DNA of 64,000 nucleotides from Rubrivivax sp. (GTDB lineage Bacteria > Pseudomonadota > Gammaproteobacteria > Burkholderiales > Burkholderiaceae_C): NCBI GenBank assembly GCA_016719535.1, contig JADJYX010000012.1, forward strand, positions 145,624 through 209,623, read 5' to 3'. A program made the position numbers and the translations under genes. Each line of letters opens with the position of its first letter. Within the stretch, counting starts at the first letter, position 1. The notes beneath the pieces are model-generated. The model was not told the DNA's origin, made no database searches, and worked only from the letters and a program-made list of their open reading frames with translations. Positions 17,301 to 26,220 of this stretch are shown piece by piece.

Positions 17301-17512
17301 CGATGGTCTTCGGCATGGTGCCGCTGGCCTTCGCGCTGACCGAGGGTTCCGAACAGCGTGCGCCCATGGGCCAGGCGGTGATCGGCGGCGTCATCACCTC
17401 GTCGCTGCTGACCCTGGTGGTGGTGCCGGTGATCTACTGCTGGCTGGACGACCTGGCGGCCTGGGCAACACGCCGGCGCGACCATCAGGCCGCTGTCAAG
17501 GTCCGTGTCTAG
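14375..17512 (+). CDS. RND efflux pump, HAE1 family inner-membrane component
   Basis: The 1045-residue protein is a full-length AcrB/MexB-like proton-driven pump. It begins with MWFTRISIANPVMATMVMLAFVVLGL (TM1), followed by the large porter loop, and has two internal repeats of six membrane helices. The TM4 acidic pair for proton relay is in SLCVGLLIDDAIVVREN. The second half contains GLVTKNAILLVDFANRARE. It forms a tripartite efflux system with the adaptor just upstream and an outer-membrane channel, for which the TolC-type gene at 18605 is the nearest candidate. The substrate is unknown. Confidence 0.95.
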   Translation: MWFTRISIANPVMATMVMLAFVVLGLFSYQRLSIDQFPNIDIPTVVVQMEYPGASPEIVEAEVTKKIEEVVNTVAGIDTVFSRSYEGSSVVIVQFELDVDGRQAAEDVREKVALIKPLLREEVKDARISRFDPSSQPVFNVALLSPDGSQSPQALTTFATQVLQKRLENVRGVGAVSVIGGVAREINIHVRPAALEAFGIGVDQVVAALRSENQELPLGAIRSAERESVVQVNARMKSPAEFRDIVVARRGTAAIKLWQLADVVDGPQEVESLALYNGQRTVLLSVQKSQGENTIAVVDGLHKALAESQALLPAGIRTEVNRDNSRAIRISVANVKRTLIEGAVLTIGIVFLFLNSWRSTVITGLTLPIALIGTFLFMDFGGFTINTVTLMALSLCVGLLIDDAIVVRENIVRHVQMGKSAHDAALEGTNEIGLAVLATTLSIVAVFLPIGFMGGIVGKFFHEFGITIVAAVLISMFVSFTLDPMLSSVWHDPDAQGTRGGPPKGWYDKTIGRVTGAFDRLTHWLSEGYQAILAWSLVHKVKTVLIAVATFLASFLVIPILGAEFVPKADFSETLVNFYTPIGSSLEVTESRARQIDAALREMPEVRQTVTTINSSFAQGKIYGSVYVRLVDRKDRARSVDQLTVPLRERLARIPGITVTNIGVTDLGGGKTLQFSIQGPDLAELDRLWRLIGPKLAAIPGLVDLDSTLKPDRPTVAVQMRRDAASDLGLNVNAVASALRVLLAGQTVGNWRAADGQTYDVRVRLAPDARDDMADLRNLPLIVGTAADGSARIVRLQQVADLQPSTGLNQINRRDLTREINVDANTLGRSAGDVSADIRKALDTVSWPPGYRYSFGGSTKNMQDSFGYAMAALALAVVFIYMILASQFKSFLQPLALMSSLPLTLIGVVLALLFFGSTLNMFSIIGIVMLMGLVTKNAILLVDFANRAREAGVERTQALLDAARVRLRPILMTTLAMVFGMVPLAFALTEGSEQRAPMGQAVIGGVITSSLLTLVVVPVIYCWLDDLAAWATRRRDHQAAVKVRV

Positions 17513-17555
17513 AATTCCCATCGGACCGCGTCAACATACCCTATACCGTATCATC

Positions 17556-18230
17556 ATGAGCATCGAAACCGCCCGCTTCAACATGATCGAGCAGCAGATC
17601 CGCCCGTGGGAGGTGCTGGATCCCGCCGTGCTGGCGCTGCTGGCCACCGTGCGGCGCGAGGACTTCGTGCCGCCGGCGATGCGCGCATTGGCCTTCGTCG
17701 ACACCCAGGTGCCGCTGCTGCCCGGCCAGCCCGACGGCCCGCGCATGCTGGAGCCGCGCGTCGAGGCGCGGCTGCTGCAGGAGCTGAAGGTGCAGCGCCA
17801 CGAGAAGGCGCTCGAGATCGGCACCGGCTCGGGCTTCATGGCGGCGCTGCTGGCGCACCGCGCGCAGCAGGTGGTGACGCTGGAATGCCGGCCCGAGCTG
17901 GCGAAGACGGCGCGCGAGAACCTGCGCCGCAACGGCCTGCTCAACGTGCGCGTGATCGAGGTCAGCCCCGCCGACGGCGCCCGCGGTCACGCCGCCGAGG
18001 GCCCGTACGACGCCATCGTGCTGTCGGGCTCGGTGGCCGAGGTGCCGCGCGTGCTGCTCGAGCAGCTGAAGGTCGGCGGCCGGCTCGGTGCCATCGTCGG
18101 CGACGAGCCGGTGATGCGCGCCATCATCTTCACCCGCGTCGGCGAGGCCACCTGGTCGCAGCAGGCGGTCTTCGACACCGCGGCGCCGCGGCTCGACGGC
18201 TTTGCCGAGAAGCCGGCCTTCCACTTCTGA
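17556..18230 (+). CDS. protein-L-isoaspartate O-methyltransferase family protein
   Basis: The 224-residue protein has the PIMT layout: ARFNMIEQQIRPWEVLDPAVLALL, then REDFVPPAMRALAFVD, SAM motif I ALEIGTGSGFMAALLAHRA and the late motif LEQLKVGGRLGAIVGDEPV. Family members repair isoaspartyl residues with SAM. This subgroup, found before rhodanese and TolC genes, lacks some typical PIMT residues, so the exact substrate is uncertain. The ATG at 17556 was chosen because the longer frame overlaps the RND gene and starts with unrelated residues. It leads the unit PIMT-rhodanese-TolC. Confidence 0.85.
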   Translation: MSIETARFNMIEQQIRPWEVLDPAVLALLATVRREDFVPPAMRALAFVDTQVPLLPGQPDGPRMLEPRVEARLLQELKVQRHEKALEIGTGSGFMAALLAHRAQQVVTLECRPELAKTARENLRRNGLLNVRVIEVSPADGARGHAAEGPYDAIVLSGSVAEVPRVLLEQLKVGGRLGAIVGDEPVMRAIIFTRVGEATWSQQAVFDTAAPRLDGFAEKPAFHF

Positions 18231-18244
18231 CGCGCCCCGCCCGC

Positions 18245-18577
18245 ATGCAGACCCTGTCGGTCACCGAACTCGCCGCCCTGTGCGCCGACCCGCAGGCGCG
18301 GCCGCTGCTGCTGGATGTGCGCGAACCCTGGGAGACGGCACGGGCCTGCATCGACCCCGGCCATGGCGACGCCGTCTTCGTGCCGATGTGGCAGATCCCG
18401 CTGCGGCTGGCCGACGTCGACCGCTCGCGGCCCGTCGTCTGCATCTGCCACCACGGCGCCCGCAGCGCGCAGGTCGTCGCATTCCTGCAGCAGCAGGGCT
18501 ACCCCGCCGTCTATAACCTGACGGGCGGCATCGACGCCTGGTCTCGCGAGGTCGACCCCGCGGTGCCGCGCTATTGA
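18245..18577 (+). CDS. single-domain rhodanese-like protein
   Basis: This is a 110-residue rhodanese domain. The active-site loop reads CICHHGARSAQVVAF with the persulfide-forming Cys in the CHHGARS hexad, and the N-terminal strand LLLDVREPWE carries the family Asp/Arg. Such proteins carry sulfur or sense thiols in the cytoplasm. No second domain or signal peptide is seen. It starts 14 bases after the PIMT stop and ends 27 bases before the TolC-type gene, so the three are probably one transcript. Confidence 0.92.
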   Translation: MQTLSVTELAALCADPQARPLLLDVREPWETARACIDPGHGDAVFVPMWQIPLRLADVDRSRPVVCICHHGARSAQVVAFLQQQGYPAVYNLTGGIDAWSREVDPAVPRY

Positions 18578-18604
18578 CGTTTACAGCCTCGAACAAGGAC
18601 TCTC

Positions 18605-19963
18605 ATGCCCGCGTTGCGCTCTTGTGCCCGTTTCGTCCGTCGCCTGCCGGCCCGCGGGCCCCTGGCGGCCGTGGCCCTGGCGGTCGCCCTGCTGGCCAGC
18701 CCGGCCGCCCACGCGCAGAACCTGAAGGAGCTGTACGAGGCCGCGCGCGCCTACGACGCCGGCTACTTGGCCGCGCGCGCGCTGGCACAGTCGGCCGACT
18801 ATCGCGTGGCGGCCGCCGAAGGCCTGGCCCGGCCGTCGGCCGCGCTGGGTGCCGGCGCCAGCACGGCGCGCATCGACCCGCAGAATTTCGGCGGCGGCGA
18901 GAGCAACTCGATCAACGCCACCCTGTCGGCCCGCTACCCGATCATCAATCGCGTCAACGACGCGTCGATCGCCCAGGCGCGGCGCACGCTCGACAGCGCC
19001 AGGGCCGAGCTCGAGTCCGCCGAGCAGGACCTCATCGTGCGCGTGGCGCAGGCCTACTTCGACGTCCTGGCGGCGCAGGATACGCTGGCCACGACGCGCG
19101 CCAACAAGGCCGCCATCACCGAGCAGCTGGCATCGGCCAAGCGCAATTTCGAGGTCGGCACCGCCACCATCACCGACACGCGCGAGGCGCAGGCCAAGTT
19201 CGACAAGGCGGTGGCCGACGAGATCGGCGCCGAGAACGACCTGCGCACCAAGCGCATCGCGCTCGACCAGCTGGTCGGCCGCAGCGGCCTGGCGCCCAAG
19301 CCGCTGGTGTTGCCGGTCACGCTGCCGCCGGTGATGCCGACCGATGTCGAGTCCTGGGTCACGACCGCCGACGGCGTGCACCCGAACGTGCGCCGCGCCC
19401 GCGTGGGCCTGGACATCGCCAGGCTCGAGACCGAGAAGGCACGCGCGGCCGAGAAGTTCACGCTCGACGCCGTGGGCTCGGTGGGCGCGTCGCGGGCCAG
19501 CGGCAGTTCGATCTCGACGCTGCCGGGCATCACCCGCACCGCCAGCGTCGGCGTGCAGTTCAACCTGCCGCTCTATACCGGCGGCCAGACGGGCAACCGC
19601 ATCCAGGAAACGCTGCTGCTGGAAGAGAAGGCGCGCCAGGACCTCGACGCCGCACGGCGCGCCATCGCGCAGGGCACGCGCGTGGCCTATTTCGGCGTGC
19701 AATCGGGCCAGGCCCAGGTGAAGGCGCTGGAGGCGGCCGAATCGTCGGCCAAGCTCGCGCTCGAGGCCACGCAGCTGGGCTATCGCGTCGGCGTGCGCGT
19801 CAACCTCGACGTGCTGAATGCGCAGACGCAGCTGTTCCAGACGCAGCGCGACCTGGCGCGTGCGCGCTACGACGTGCTGGTGGGCAGCCTGCGGCTGGCG
19901 CAGGCCTCGGGCCAGTTGCAGCCGGGCGACATCGACGCCGTCAACGCGCTGCTGGCGAAATAG
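18605..19963 (+). CDS. TolC-family outer-membrane channel protein
   Basis: The 452-residue protein begins with a basic N-terminus and a hydrophobic signal segment ending AHA-QNL (about residue 38). It then has two TolC/OEP repeats made of long Ala/Glu-rich helices (AEQDLIVRVAQAYFDVLAAQDTLATTRANKAA in the first, SSAKLALEATQLGYRVGVRVNLDVLNAQ in the second). It would form a trimeric outer-membrane exit duct for type I secretion or RND efflux. The nearest pump is the RND pair about 1 kb upstream on the same strand, a plausible partner. Confidence 0.93.
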   Translation: MPALRSCARFVRRLPARGPLAAVALAVALLASPAAHAQNLKELYEAARAYDAGYLAARALAQSADYRVAAAEGLARPSAALGAGASTARIDPQNFGGGESNSINATLSARYPIINRVNDASIAQARRTLDSARAELESAEQDLIVRVAQAYFDVLAAQDTLATTRANKAAITEQLASAKRNFEVGTATITDTREAQAKFDKAVADEIGAENDLRTKRIALDQLVGRSGLAPKPLVLPVTLPPVMPTDVESWVTTADGVHPNVRRARVGLDIARLETEKARAAEKFTLDAVGSVGASRASGSSISTLPGITRTASVGVQFNLPLYTGGQTGNRIQETLLLEEKARQDLDAARRAIAQGTRVAYFGVQSGQAQVKALEAAESSAKLALEATQLGYRVGVRVNLDVLNAQTQLFQTQRDLARARYDVLVGSLRLAQASGQLQPGDIDAVNALLAK

Positions 19964-19989
19964 CGCGCCGGCGCCGCGCCGGCACCTCG

Positions 19990-20550
19990 TCAGACCGCCA
20001 GCAACTGCTGGCGGTAGTGCAGCAGTTCGTCGATCGACTCGTGGATGTCGGCCAGCGCGGTATGCGCCTGCGCCTTCTTGAAACCCTCCAGCGCCGCCGG
20101 CTTCCAGCGCCGCGTCAGTTCCTTGAGCGTGCTGACATCGACATTGCGGTAGTGGAAGAAGGCTTCCAGCTTCGGCATGTAGTTGGCCAGAAAGCGGCGA
20201 TCCTGGCAGATCGAATTGCCGCACATCGGGCTCTTGCCGGCCGGCACGTAGCGCTGCAGGAAGGCAATCACCGCCGCCTCGGCGGCGGCCTCGTCGACGA
20301 TCGACGCCTTCACGCGGTCGGTCAGCCCGCTCTTGCCGTGCGTGCCCTTGTTCCAGGCGTCCATGCCGTCGAGGACGGCGTCGCTCTGATGCACCGCGAA
20401 GACCGGGCCCTCGATGCGGACAGTGATCTGCGGGTCGGTGACGACCACCGCCACTTCGATGATGCGGTCCTGGTTGGGGTAGAGGCCGGTCATCTCGAGG
20501 TCGATCCAGATCAGGTTCTGGTCGCTCGGGCTCAGCACGGGTTCGGTCAT
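19990..20550 (-). CDS. orn: oligoribonuclease
   Basis: Orn degrades 2-5-nt RNA fragments and pGpG to mononucleotides in the cytoplasm. The 186-residue product carries the DEDD-type exonuclease motifs: IWIDLEMTGLYP (motif I), the middle MCGNSICQDRRFL (motif II) and AHTALADIHESIDEL (motif III). The ATG at 20550 gives MTEPVLSPSDQNLIWIDLEMTG; a second ATG seven codons upstream adds no conserved residues. It is divergent from the M48 protease gene. Confidence 0.96.
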   Translation of the reverse strand: MTEPVLSPSDQNLIWIDLEMTGLYPNQDRIIEVAVVVTDPQITVRIEGPVFAVHQSDAVLDGMDAWNKGTHGKSGLTDRVKASIVDEAAAEAAVIAFLQRYVPAGKSPMCGNSICQDRRFLANYMPKLEAFFHYRNVDVSTLKELTRRWKPAALEGFKKAQAHTALADIHESIDELLHYRQQLLAV

Positions 20551-20606
20551 GGGGTGAAGATGGCAGGGCAAACCGCGATTCTCGCCCAGCCCTACACTTC
20601 GCGCCC

Positions 20607-21890
20607 ATGCAAGCGTCTTCCGTCTCGCTCGTCTTCGCCCTCGTCATACTGGCCTGGCTGACGGTGCGGCTGTGGCTGAGCGCGCGCCAGATCCGGCATG
20701 TGGCCCGCAACCGCCACCAGGTACCGGCGGCCTTCGCCGGCACCGTCACCCTGGCCGCGCACCAGCGCGCCGCCGACTACACCATCGCCAAGGCCCGCCT
20801 CGGCGTGCTGGCCATGGCCTGGGGCGCCGCCGTGCTGCTGGGCTGGACGCTGCTCGGGGGGCTGGACCTGCTGAATACCACGCTGCGCGACGCCATCCAG
20901 CCGCGCTTCGGCGACATGGCCTACCAGCTGTCGCTGCTGACGGCCTTCACGCTGATCGCCAGCCTGCTGGAGCTGCCCTTCGACGTCTACAACACCTTCG
21001 TGCTGGAGCAGCGCTTCGGCTTCAACCGCATGACACCGCGGCTGTTCCTGATCGACATGATCAAGGGCTTGTTCGTCGGCGCCCTCATCGGGCTGCCGCT
21101 GGCCACGCTGATCCTGTGGATCATGGGCGCGCTCGGCGCCAGCTGGTGGATCTGGGCCTGGGTGGCCTGGGTCGGCTTCAACCTCGTGCTGCTGGTGCTG
21201 TACCCGACGTTGATCGCGCCGCTGTTCAACAAGTTCGAGCCGCTGCCCGACGAGGCCCTGAAAACCCGTGTGCAGGCGCTGATGCAGCGCTGCGGTTTTG
21301 CGGCCAAGGGCTTGTTCGTGATGGACGGCAGCAAGCGCTCGGCGCATGCCAACGCCTATTTCACCGGCCTGGGCGCGGCCAAGCGCGTGGTCTTCTTCGA
21401 CACGCTGCTGGCCAGGCTGTCGCCCGGCGAGGTCGAGGCCGTGCTGGCGCACGAACTGGGCCATTTCCGCCGTCGCCACGTGCTCAAGCGCATGGCAGCG
21501 ATCTTCGCCGCCAGCCTGGCCGGGCTGGCGCTGCTGGGCTGGCTGGCCGGCCAGAGCGGCTTCTACGCCGGCCTGGGCGTGGCGCCCAACCTGGCGGCAC
21601 CGAACGCCGCGCTGGCGCTGCTGCTGTTCAGCCTGGCGCTGCCGCCCTTCATGTTCTTCGTCTCGCCGCTGGCGGCGCAGCTGTCGCGCCGGCACGAGTT
21701 CGAGGCCGACGCCTATGCCTGCGAGCAGGCCGACGGCCGCGACCTGGCCAATGCACTGCTCAAGCTGCACGAGGACAACGCCGGCACGCTGACGCCCGAC
21801 CCGCTGTACGTGCGCTTCTACTACTCGCACCCGCCGGCGTCGGAGCGGCTGGCGGCGCTTGGCCTGCACGGCAGGCCGCAGCCCGCGTGA
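20607..21890 (+). CDS. M48-family membrane zinc protease (Ste24/HtpX-like)
   Basis: The 427-residue protein resembles the CAAX-prenyl protease Ste24 family. Several hydrophobic segments precede the zinc site HELGH (H282-H286), and the third ligand lies in RRHEFEADAYA. The N-terminal part contains LPFDVYNTFVLEQRFGFNRMT, typical of Ste24 homologues. In bacteria these act as membrane quality-control proteases. The TGA overlaps the GTG start of the pterin dehydratase by four bases, so translation of the two is coupled. Confidence 0.9.
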   Translation: MQASSVSLVFALVILAWLTVRLWLSARQIRHVARNRHQVPAAFAGTVTLAAHQRAADYTIAKARLGVLAMAWGAAVLLGWTLLGGLDLLNTTLRDAIQPRFGDMAYQLSLLTAFTLIASLLELPFDVYNTFVLEQRFGFNRMTPRLFLIDMIKGLFVGALIGLPLATLILWIMGALGASWWIWAWVAWVGFNLVLLVLYPTLIAPLFNKFEPLPDEALKTRVQALMQRCGFAAKGLFVMDGSKRSAHANAYFTGLGAAKRVVFFDTLLARLSPGEVEAVLAHELGHFRRRHVLKRMAAIFAASLAGLALLGWLAGQSGFYAGLGVAPNLAAPNAALALLLFSLALPPFMFFVSPLAAQLSRRHEFEADAYACEQADGRDLANALLKLHEDNAGTLTPDPLYVRFYYSHPPASERLAALGLHGRPQPA

Positions 21891-22207
21891 CCCCGCTGAT
21901 CAGCCGGCACTGCCGGCCCGCCACCGGCGAGCCCCTGGCGGCCGCGCAGGTACAGAGCCTGCTGCCGCAGCTGCCCGGCTGGGCGGTGGTGGACGGCGCG
22001 CTGCAGAAGGCCTACGCCTTCAGCGACTACGCGCGCATGATGTCCTTCGTCAACGCCGTGGCCTGGCTGGCCCAGCGCGAGGACCACCACCCCGAGCTGC
22101 ACGTGGGCTGGGGCCGCACGACGGTGCGCTGGCGCACGCATTCGGTGGGCGGGCTGTCGATCAACGACTTCATCTGCGCCGCGCACGTGGAGGCCCTCGC
22201 CCCTTGA
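21887..22207 (+). CDS. phhB: 4a-hydroxytetrahydrobiopterin dehydratase
   Basis: This 106-residue pterin-4a-carbinolamine dehydratase recycles the cofactor of phenylalanine hydroxylase and has a second role in some organisms. The family signature EDHHPELHVGWGRTTVRWRT with the His pair, followed by HSVGGLSINDFICA, is complete. The start is GTG at 21887, inside GTGA shared with the upstream protease stop; no ATG is available. Its own TGA overlaps a TTG start for rsgA. No phenylalanine hydroxylase lies in the window, but hppD at 40102 is part of the same catabolic route. Confidence 0.92.
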   Translation: MTPLISRHCRPATGEPLAAAQVQSLLPQLPGWAVVDGALQKAYAFSDYARMMSFVNAVAWLAQREDHHPELHVGWGRTTVRWRTHSVGGLSINDFICAAHVEALAP

Positions 22208-23148
22208 GCCGCGACCGCCGGCCCGCACCCGACCGCCAGCGCCCCCATGCGGCCGCGGCGCTGGATGTCGGTCTGGTGGTGGCCGCACATGGCCGCCACG
22301 CGATGGTGGAGACGCCGGAGGGCGAACGCTGGCGCTGCCACCCGCGCGGCAAGAAGAGCGATGTCGTGGTCGGTGACCGTGTGCGCTGGCAGCTCTCGGG
22401 TGACGAGGGCGTCATCGAACAGGTCGAGCCGCGCCGCAACCTGCTGTTCCGCCAGGACGAATGGCGCACCAAGTCCTTCGCCGCCAACCTCGACCAGCTG
22501 CTGATGCTGGTGGCGGTGGAGCCGCCGTTTTCGGAATCGCAGCTGACGCGGGCGCTGATCGCCGCCGCCGCGGCCGGCATCCCGGTGCTGATCGGGCTCA
22601 ACAAGACCGACCTGCCGGCGGCCGACGTGGTGCGCGAGCGGCTCGCACCCTATGCGCGGATGGGCGCCGAGGTGCTGGAGATGGCCGTCAAGGCCGATCC
22701 CGAGGGCACGCTGGCGATGCTGCGCCCGCGCCTGCAGGGCCGCACGACGCTGATCCTGGGCCCCAGCGGTGCCGGCAAGAGCACCTTGATCAACCGCCTG
22801 GTGCCGGGGGCGAGCGCGCAGGTGGGCGAGATCTCGGTCGCGCTTTCGAGCGGCCGGCACACCACCACCACCACCACCTGGTACTGGCTGGACGACGAGC
22901 GCCGCGGCGCCGTGCTCGACTCGCCCGGCTTCCAGGAGTTCGGGCTGCGCCAGATCGAAGCCATGCAGCTGGCCTCGCTGATGCCCGATCTGGCAGCCGA
23001 GCTGGGCCAGTGCCGCTTCCACAACTGCACGCACCGCGAGGAGCCGCAATGCGGCCTGCGCGCTGCCGTGGAAGCCGGGCGCATCAGCGCCTCGCGCTGG
23101 CGCATCTACCAGGAGCTGTTTGCCGAGCTGTCGCAGACGCGCTGGTAG
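22204..23148 (+). CDS. rsgA: ribosome small subunit-dependent GTPase A
   Basis: RsgA checks maturation of the 30S subunit. The 314-residue protein has an OB-fold N-terminus, then the circularly permuted GTPase motifs in the order NKTD (G4), GPSGAGKST (G1), GRHTTTTTT (G2) and DSPGF (G3). A C-terminal zinc knuckle follows (CRFHNCTHREEPQC and the nearby His). The start is taken as TTG at 22204 in TTGA overlap with the upstream stop; the first in-frame ATG lies too far inside the OB domain. The DNA after the stop codon degrades into C and G runs. Confidence 0.93.
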   Translation: MSRDRRPAPDRQRPHAAAALDVGLVVAAHGRHAMVETPEGERWRCHPRGKKSDVVVGDRVRWQLSGDEGVIEQVEPRRNLLFRQDEWRTKSFAANLDQLLMLVAVEPPFSESQLTRALIAAAAAGIPVLIGLNKTDLPAADVVRERLAPYARMGAEVLEMAVKADPEGTLAMLRPRLQGRTTLILGPSGAGKSTLINRLVPGASAQVGEISVALSSGRHTTTTTTWYWLDDERRGAVLDSPGFQEFGLRQIEAMQLASLMPDLAAELGQCRFHNCTHREEPQCGLRAAVEAGRISASRWRIYQELFAELSQTRW

Positions 23149-23225
23149 GCCCAGCCCCGGACGATCGGCCCCCGCGGTGCAGGCGAGCGGCCCCCGGGGC
23201 CCCCCCCGCCCGCCCCCCCCGGACA

Positions 23226-24239
<1,014 letters not shown>

Positions 24240-24270
24240 CGCGCCCGATGATAGGGCGCGCCGGCCCCCT

Positions 24271-24954
24271 TCAATGGCGCAGGAAGTGGTAGAGGTTGCG
24301 CAGCATCGCAGCCGTGGCACCCCAGATGAAATATTCGCGGTCGTGCGCCGCGTGCCGCCACGGCATCGACAGAAACTGCCGCTGCCCGCCGTCGAACTGG
24401 AAGACATGGCGCCGGTGATGCGCCGGCGTCATCAGGTAGGCCAGCGGCACCTCGAAGGCCTCGGCGACCTCGAAGGCGTCGAGCTTCAGCGCCAACGGTG
24501 GCCGGATCAGGCCGACCACCGGCGTGACGACGAACTGCGTGACCGTGGTGTAGTCGGGCAGCCGCCCCAGCACCTCGACACAGGCCGGCGGCAGGCCGAC
24601 CTCTTCCTCGGCCTCGCGCAGCGCGGTGGCCTCGGGGGAGCCGTCTTCGGGCTCGCTGCGCCCGCCCGGAAAGCTGATCTGACCGGCATGGTCGCGCAGG
24701 TGCTCGGTGCGGCGGGTCAGCAGCACCTGCAGGCCTTCGTCGCGCTGCACCAGCCCTACCAGCACGGCAGCCTGCGCGGCCGGGCGATCGCCAGCGCCGC
24801 CGTCGCCACGGATCGGTGCCGTGAAGCCGCGCGCCTCGCGGAACTGCTGCCGCAGCGCCTCGGCCGTCAGCCGCGACCCGTCGACGGCATCGAGGTGATG
24901 ATCGTGCCCGGCCACCGGGATGGCGTGCGGGTCCTTGATGCGCGGTGGGCTCAT
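24271..24954 (-). CDS. Nudix hydrolase, CoA pyrophosphatase type
   Basis: The 227-residue protein has a Nudix box, GGRSEPEDGSPEATALREAEEEVGL, with the catalytic REAEEE core. It is preceded by LTRRTEHLRDHAGQISFPGG, the UPF0035/NudL signature of CoA-type pyrophosphatases that cleave CoA and its derivatives. The end FIWGATAAMLRNLYHFL is also typical. The gene is 31 bases upstream of the CobD-like gene on the same strand and probably co-transcribed. The start at 24954 is the only ATG giving the full family N-terminus. Confidence 0.93.
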   Translation of the reverse strand: MSPPRIKDPHAIPVAGHDHHLDAVDGSRLTAEALRQQFREARGFTAPIRGDGGAGDRPAAQAAVLVGLVQRDEGLQVLLTRRTEHLRDHAGQISFPGGRSEPEDGSPEATALREAEEEVGLPPACVEVLGRLPDYTTVTQFVVTPVVGLIRPPLALKLDAFEVAEAFEVPLAYLMTPAHHRRHVFQFDGGQRQFLSMPWRHAAHDREYFIWGATAAMLRNLYHFLRH

Positions 24955-24975
24955 GGGGTGCGGGGCGCGGCAACG

Positions 24976-24999
24976 AAAAAGGCCGCCCCAGCGGCGGCC
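24976..24999 (-). terminator. intrinsic terminator of the rpsP-rplS operon
   Basis: On the minus strand a perfect 7-bp stem, GGCCGCC with GGCGGCC (24981-24999), is followed at once by five T (24976-24980). It lies 31 bases after the rplS stop and just ahead of the Nudix start, so it ends the ribosomal operon. Confidence 0.85.
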
Positions 25000-25029
25000 C
25001 GTCGGCAGGCGGTGTCGGTCCGACCCCGC

Positions 25030-25383
25030 TCAGGCCAGCTTTTCCTTGATGCGCGCGGACTTGCCGCTGCGCTGGCGCAGGAAATACAGCTTGGCGCGGC
25101 GCACATCGCCGCGGCGCTTGACCTCGATGCTGGCCAGCAGCGGGCTGTGCAGCTGGAAGGTGCGCTCGACGCCCTCGCCGCTGGAAATCTTTCGCACGAT
25201 GAAGCTGCTGTTCAGGCCGCGGTTGCGCTTGGCGATGACGACGCCTTCGTAGGCCTGCACGCGCTTGCGCGTGCCTTCGACGACGTTGACGCTGACGATC
25301 ACGGTGTCGCCGGGGGCGAAGGCGGGGATCTTGCGGTTCAGGCGAGCAATCTCTTCTTGCTCGAGGGTGGCGATCAGGTCCAC
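25030..25383 (-). CDS. rplS: 50S ribosomal protein L19
   Basis: L19 sits at the 30S-50S interface. The 117-residue product contains IPAFAPGDTVIVSVNVVEGTRKRVQAYEGVVIAKRNRGLNSSFIVRKISSGEGVER and ends KLYFLRQRSGKSARIKEKLA, a complete family match. The start is GTG at 25383 (VDLIATLEQEEIARLN); no ATG occurs in the expected place. It is the last gene of rpsP-rimM-trmD-rplS and is followed by a clear terminator. Confidence 0.97.
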   Translation of the reverse strand: MDLIATLEQEEIARLNRKIPAFAPGDTVIVSVNVVEGTRKRVQAYEGVVIAKRNRGLNSSFIVRKISSGEGVERTFQLHSPLLASIEVKRRGDVRRAKLYFLRQRSGKSARIKEKLA

Positions 25384-25457
25384 GGTGGGGCTCCGGAGGC
25401 GATCGTGCGCGGGTGGGTTGAAGGACTGTAGGTCCCGCCAGAGGATCGAAAAGCCTT

Positions 25458-26210
25458 CTAGTATAACGCGAGCGAGACCAGGAAGCGCTCGTCGGCCGCG
25501 CTCAGGCGGCCGGCGGCCCTTGCGGCCATGATCAGGTCGGGGCGCCGCCGCGCCGTGAGTTCCAGCGCGCGCTGCCGCCGCCAGGCGGCAATCTCGCCAT
25601 GGTGGCCCGACAGCAGCACCGGCGGCACCGGCCATTCGCCGTCGGGCGTGAGCCAGCGCTCGGGCCGGCTGTAGGCCGGGCCTTCGAGCAGCCCGTCGGA
25701 GAAGCTGTCCTGCTGGTGCGATGGCGCATGCAGCACGCCCGGCTGCAGCCGCGCCACGGCATCCAGCAGCACCAGCGCCGGCAATTCGCCACCCGAGAGC
25801 ACAAAGTCGCCCAGGCTGATCTCCTGCGTGACGTGGCGGTCGATGAAGCGCTGGTCGATGCCCTCGTAGCGGCCGCACAGCAGCAGCGCGCCCGGGCCGG
25901 CGGCGATCTCCTGCACCAGCGCCTGCGTCAGCGCGCGTCCGGTGGGCGTGAAGTGCACCACCGGCGGCAGGTTGCCGCGGTCGGCCCGCACGGTGTCCAG
26001 CGCGCGCTGCAGCGGCTCGGCCAGCATCACCATGCCGGGGCCGCCGCCGAAAGGACGGTCATCGACGCGCCGGTAGGGACCGTCGGCATGGTCGCGCAGC
26101 GGCCACAGGCGCACGTCGACCTGGCCGGACGCGAAGGCGCGCCGGGTGATGCCGCTGGCCAGGTGGGGGCCGAACAGCTCGGGAAACAGCGTGATGACGT
26201 CGAAGCGCAT
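25458..26210 (-). CDS. trmD: tRNA (guanine-N1-)-methyltransferase
   Basis: TrmD makes m1G37 in tRNA and prevents +1 frameshifting. The 250-residue product has the SPOUT trefoil-knot core: LLLCGRYEGIDQRFI, then EISLGDFVLSGGELPALVLLDAVARLQPGVL. It starts MRFDVITLFPELF as usual and contains the conserved FGGGPGMVM. It sits 10 bases after rimM and 74 bases before rplS. Confidence 0.98.
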   Translation of the reverse strand: MRFDVITLFPELFGPHLASGITRRAFASGQVDVRLWPLRDHADGPYRRVDDRPFGGGPGMVMLAEPLQRALDTVRADRGNLPPVVHFTPTGRALTQALVQEIAAGPGALLLCGRYEGIDQRFIDRHVTQEISLGDFVLSGGELPALVLLDAVARLQPGVLHAPSHQQDSFSDGLLEGPAYSRPERWLTPDGEWPVPPVLLSGHHGEIAAWRRQRALELTARRRPDLIMAARAAGRLSAADERFLVSLALY

Positions 26211-26220
26211 CGCGCGACGC

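Noticed and set aside
14342..17521. A 1059-codon open frame on the minus strand
   Set aside because: It is antisense to the RND pump, with His/Arg/Asp-rich shadow composition and no motifs.
22855..22885. ACC trinucleotide repeat in rsgA
   Set aside because: It encodes the Thr-rich G2/switch loop expected in RsgA (GRHTTTTTT) and is not a separate repeat.
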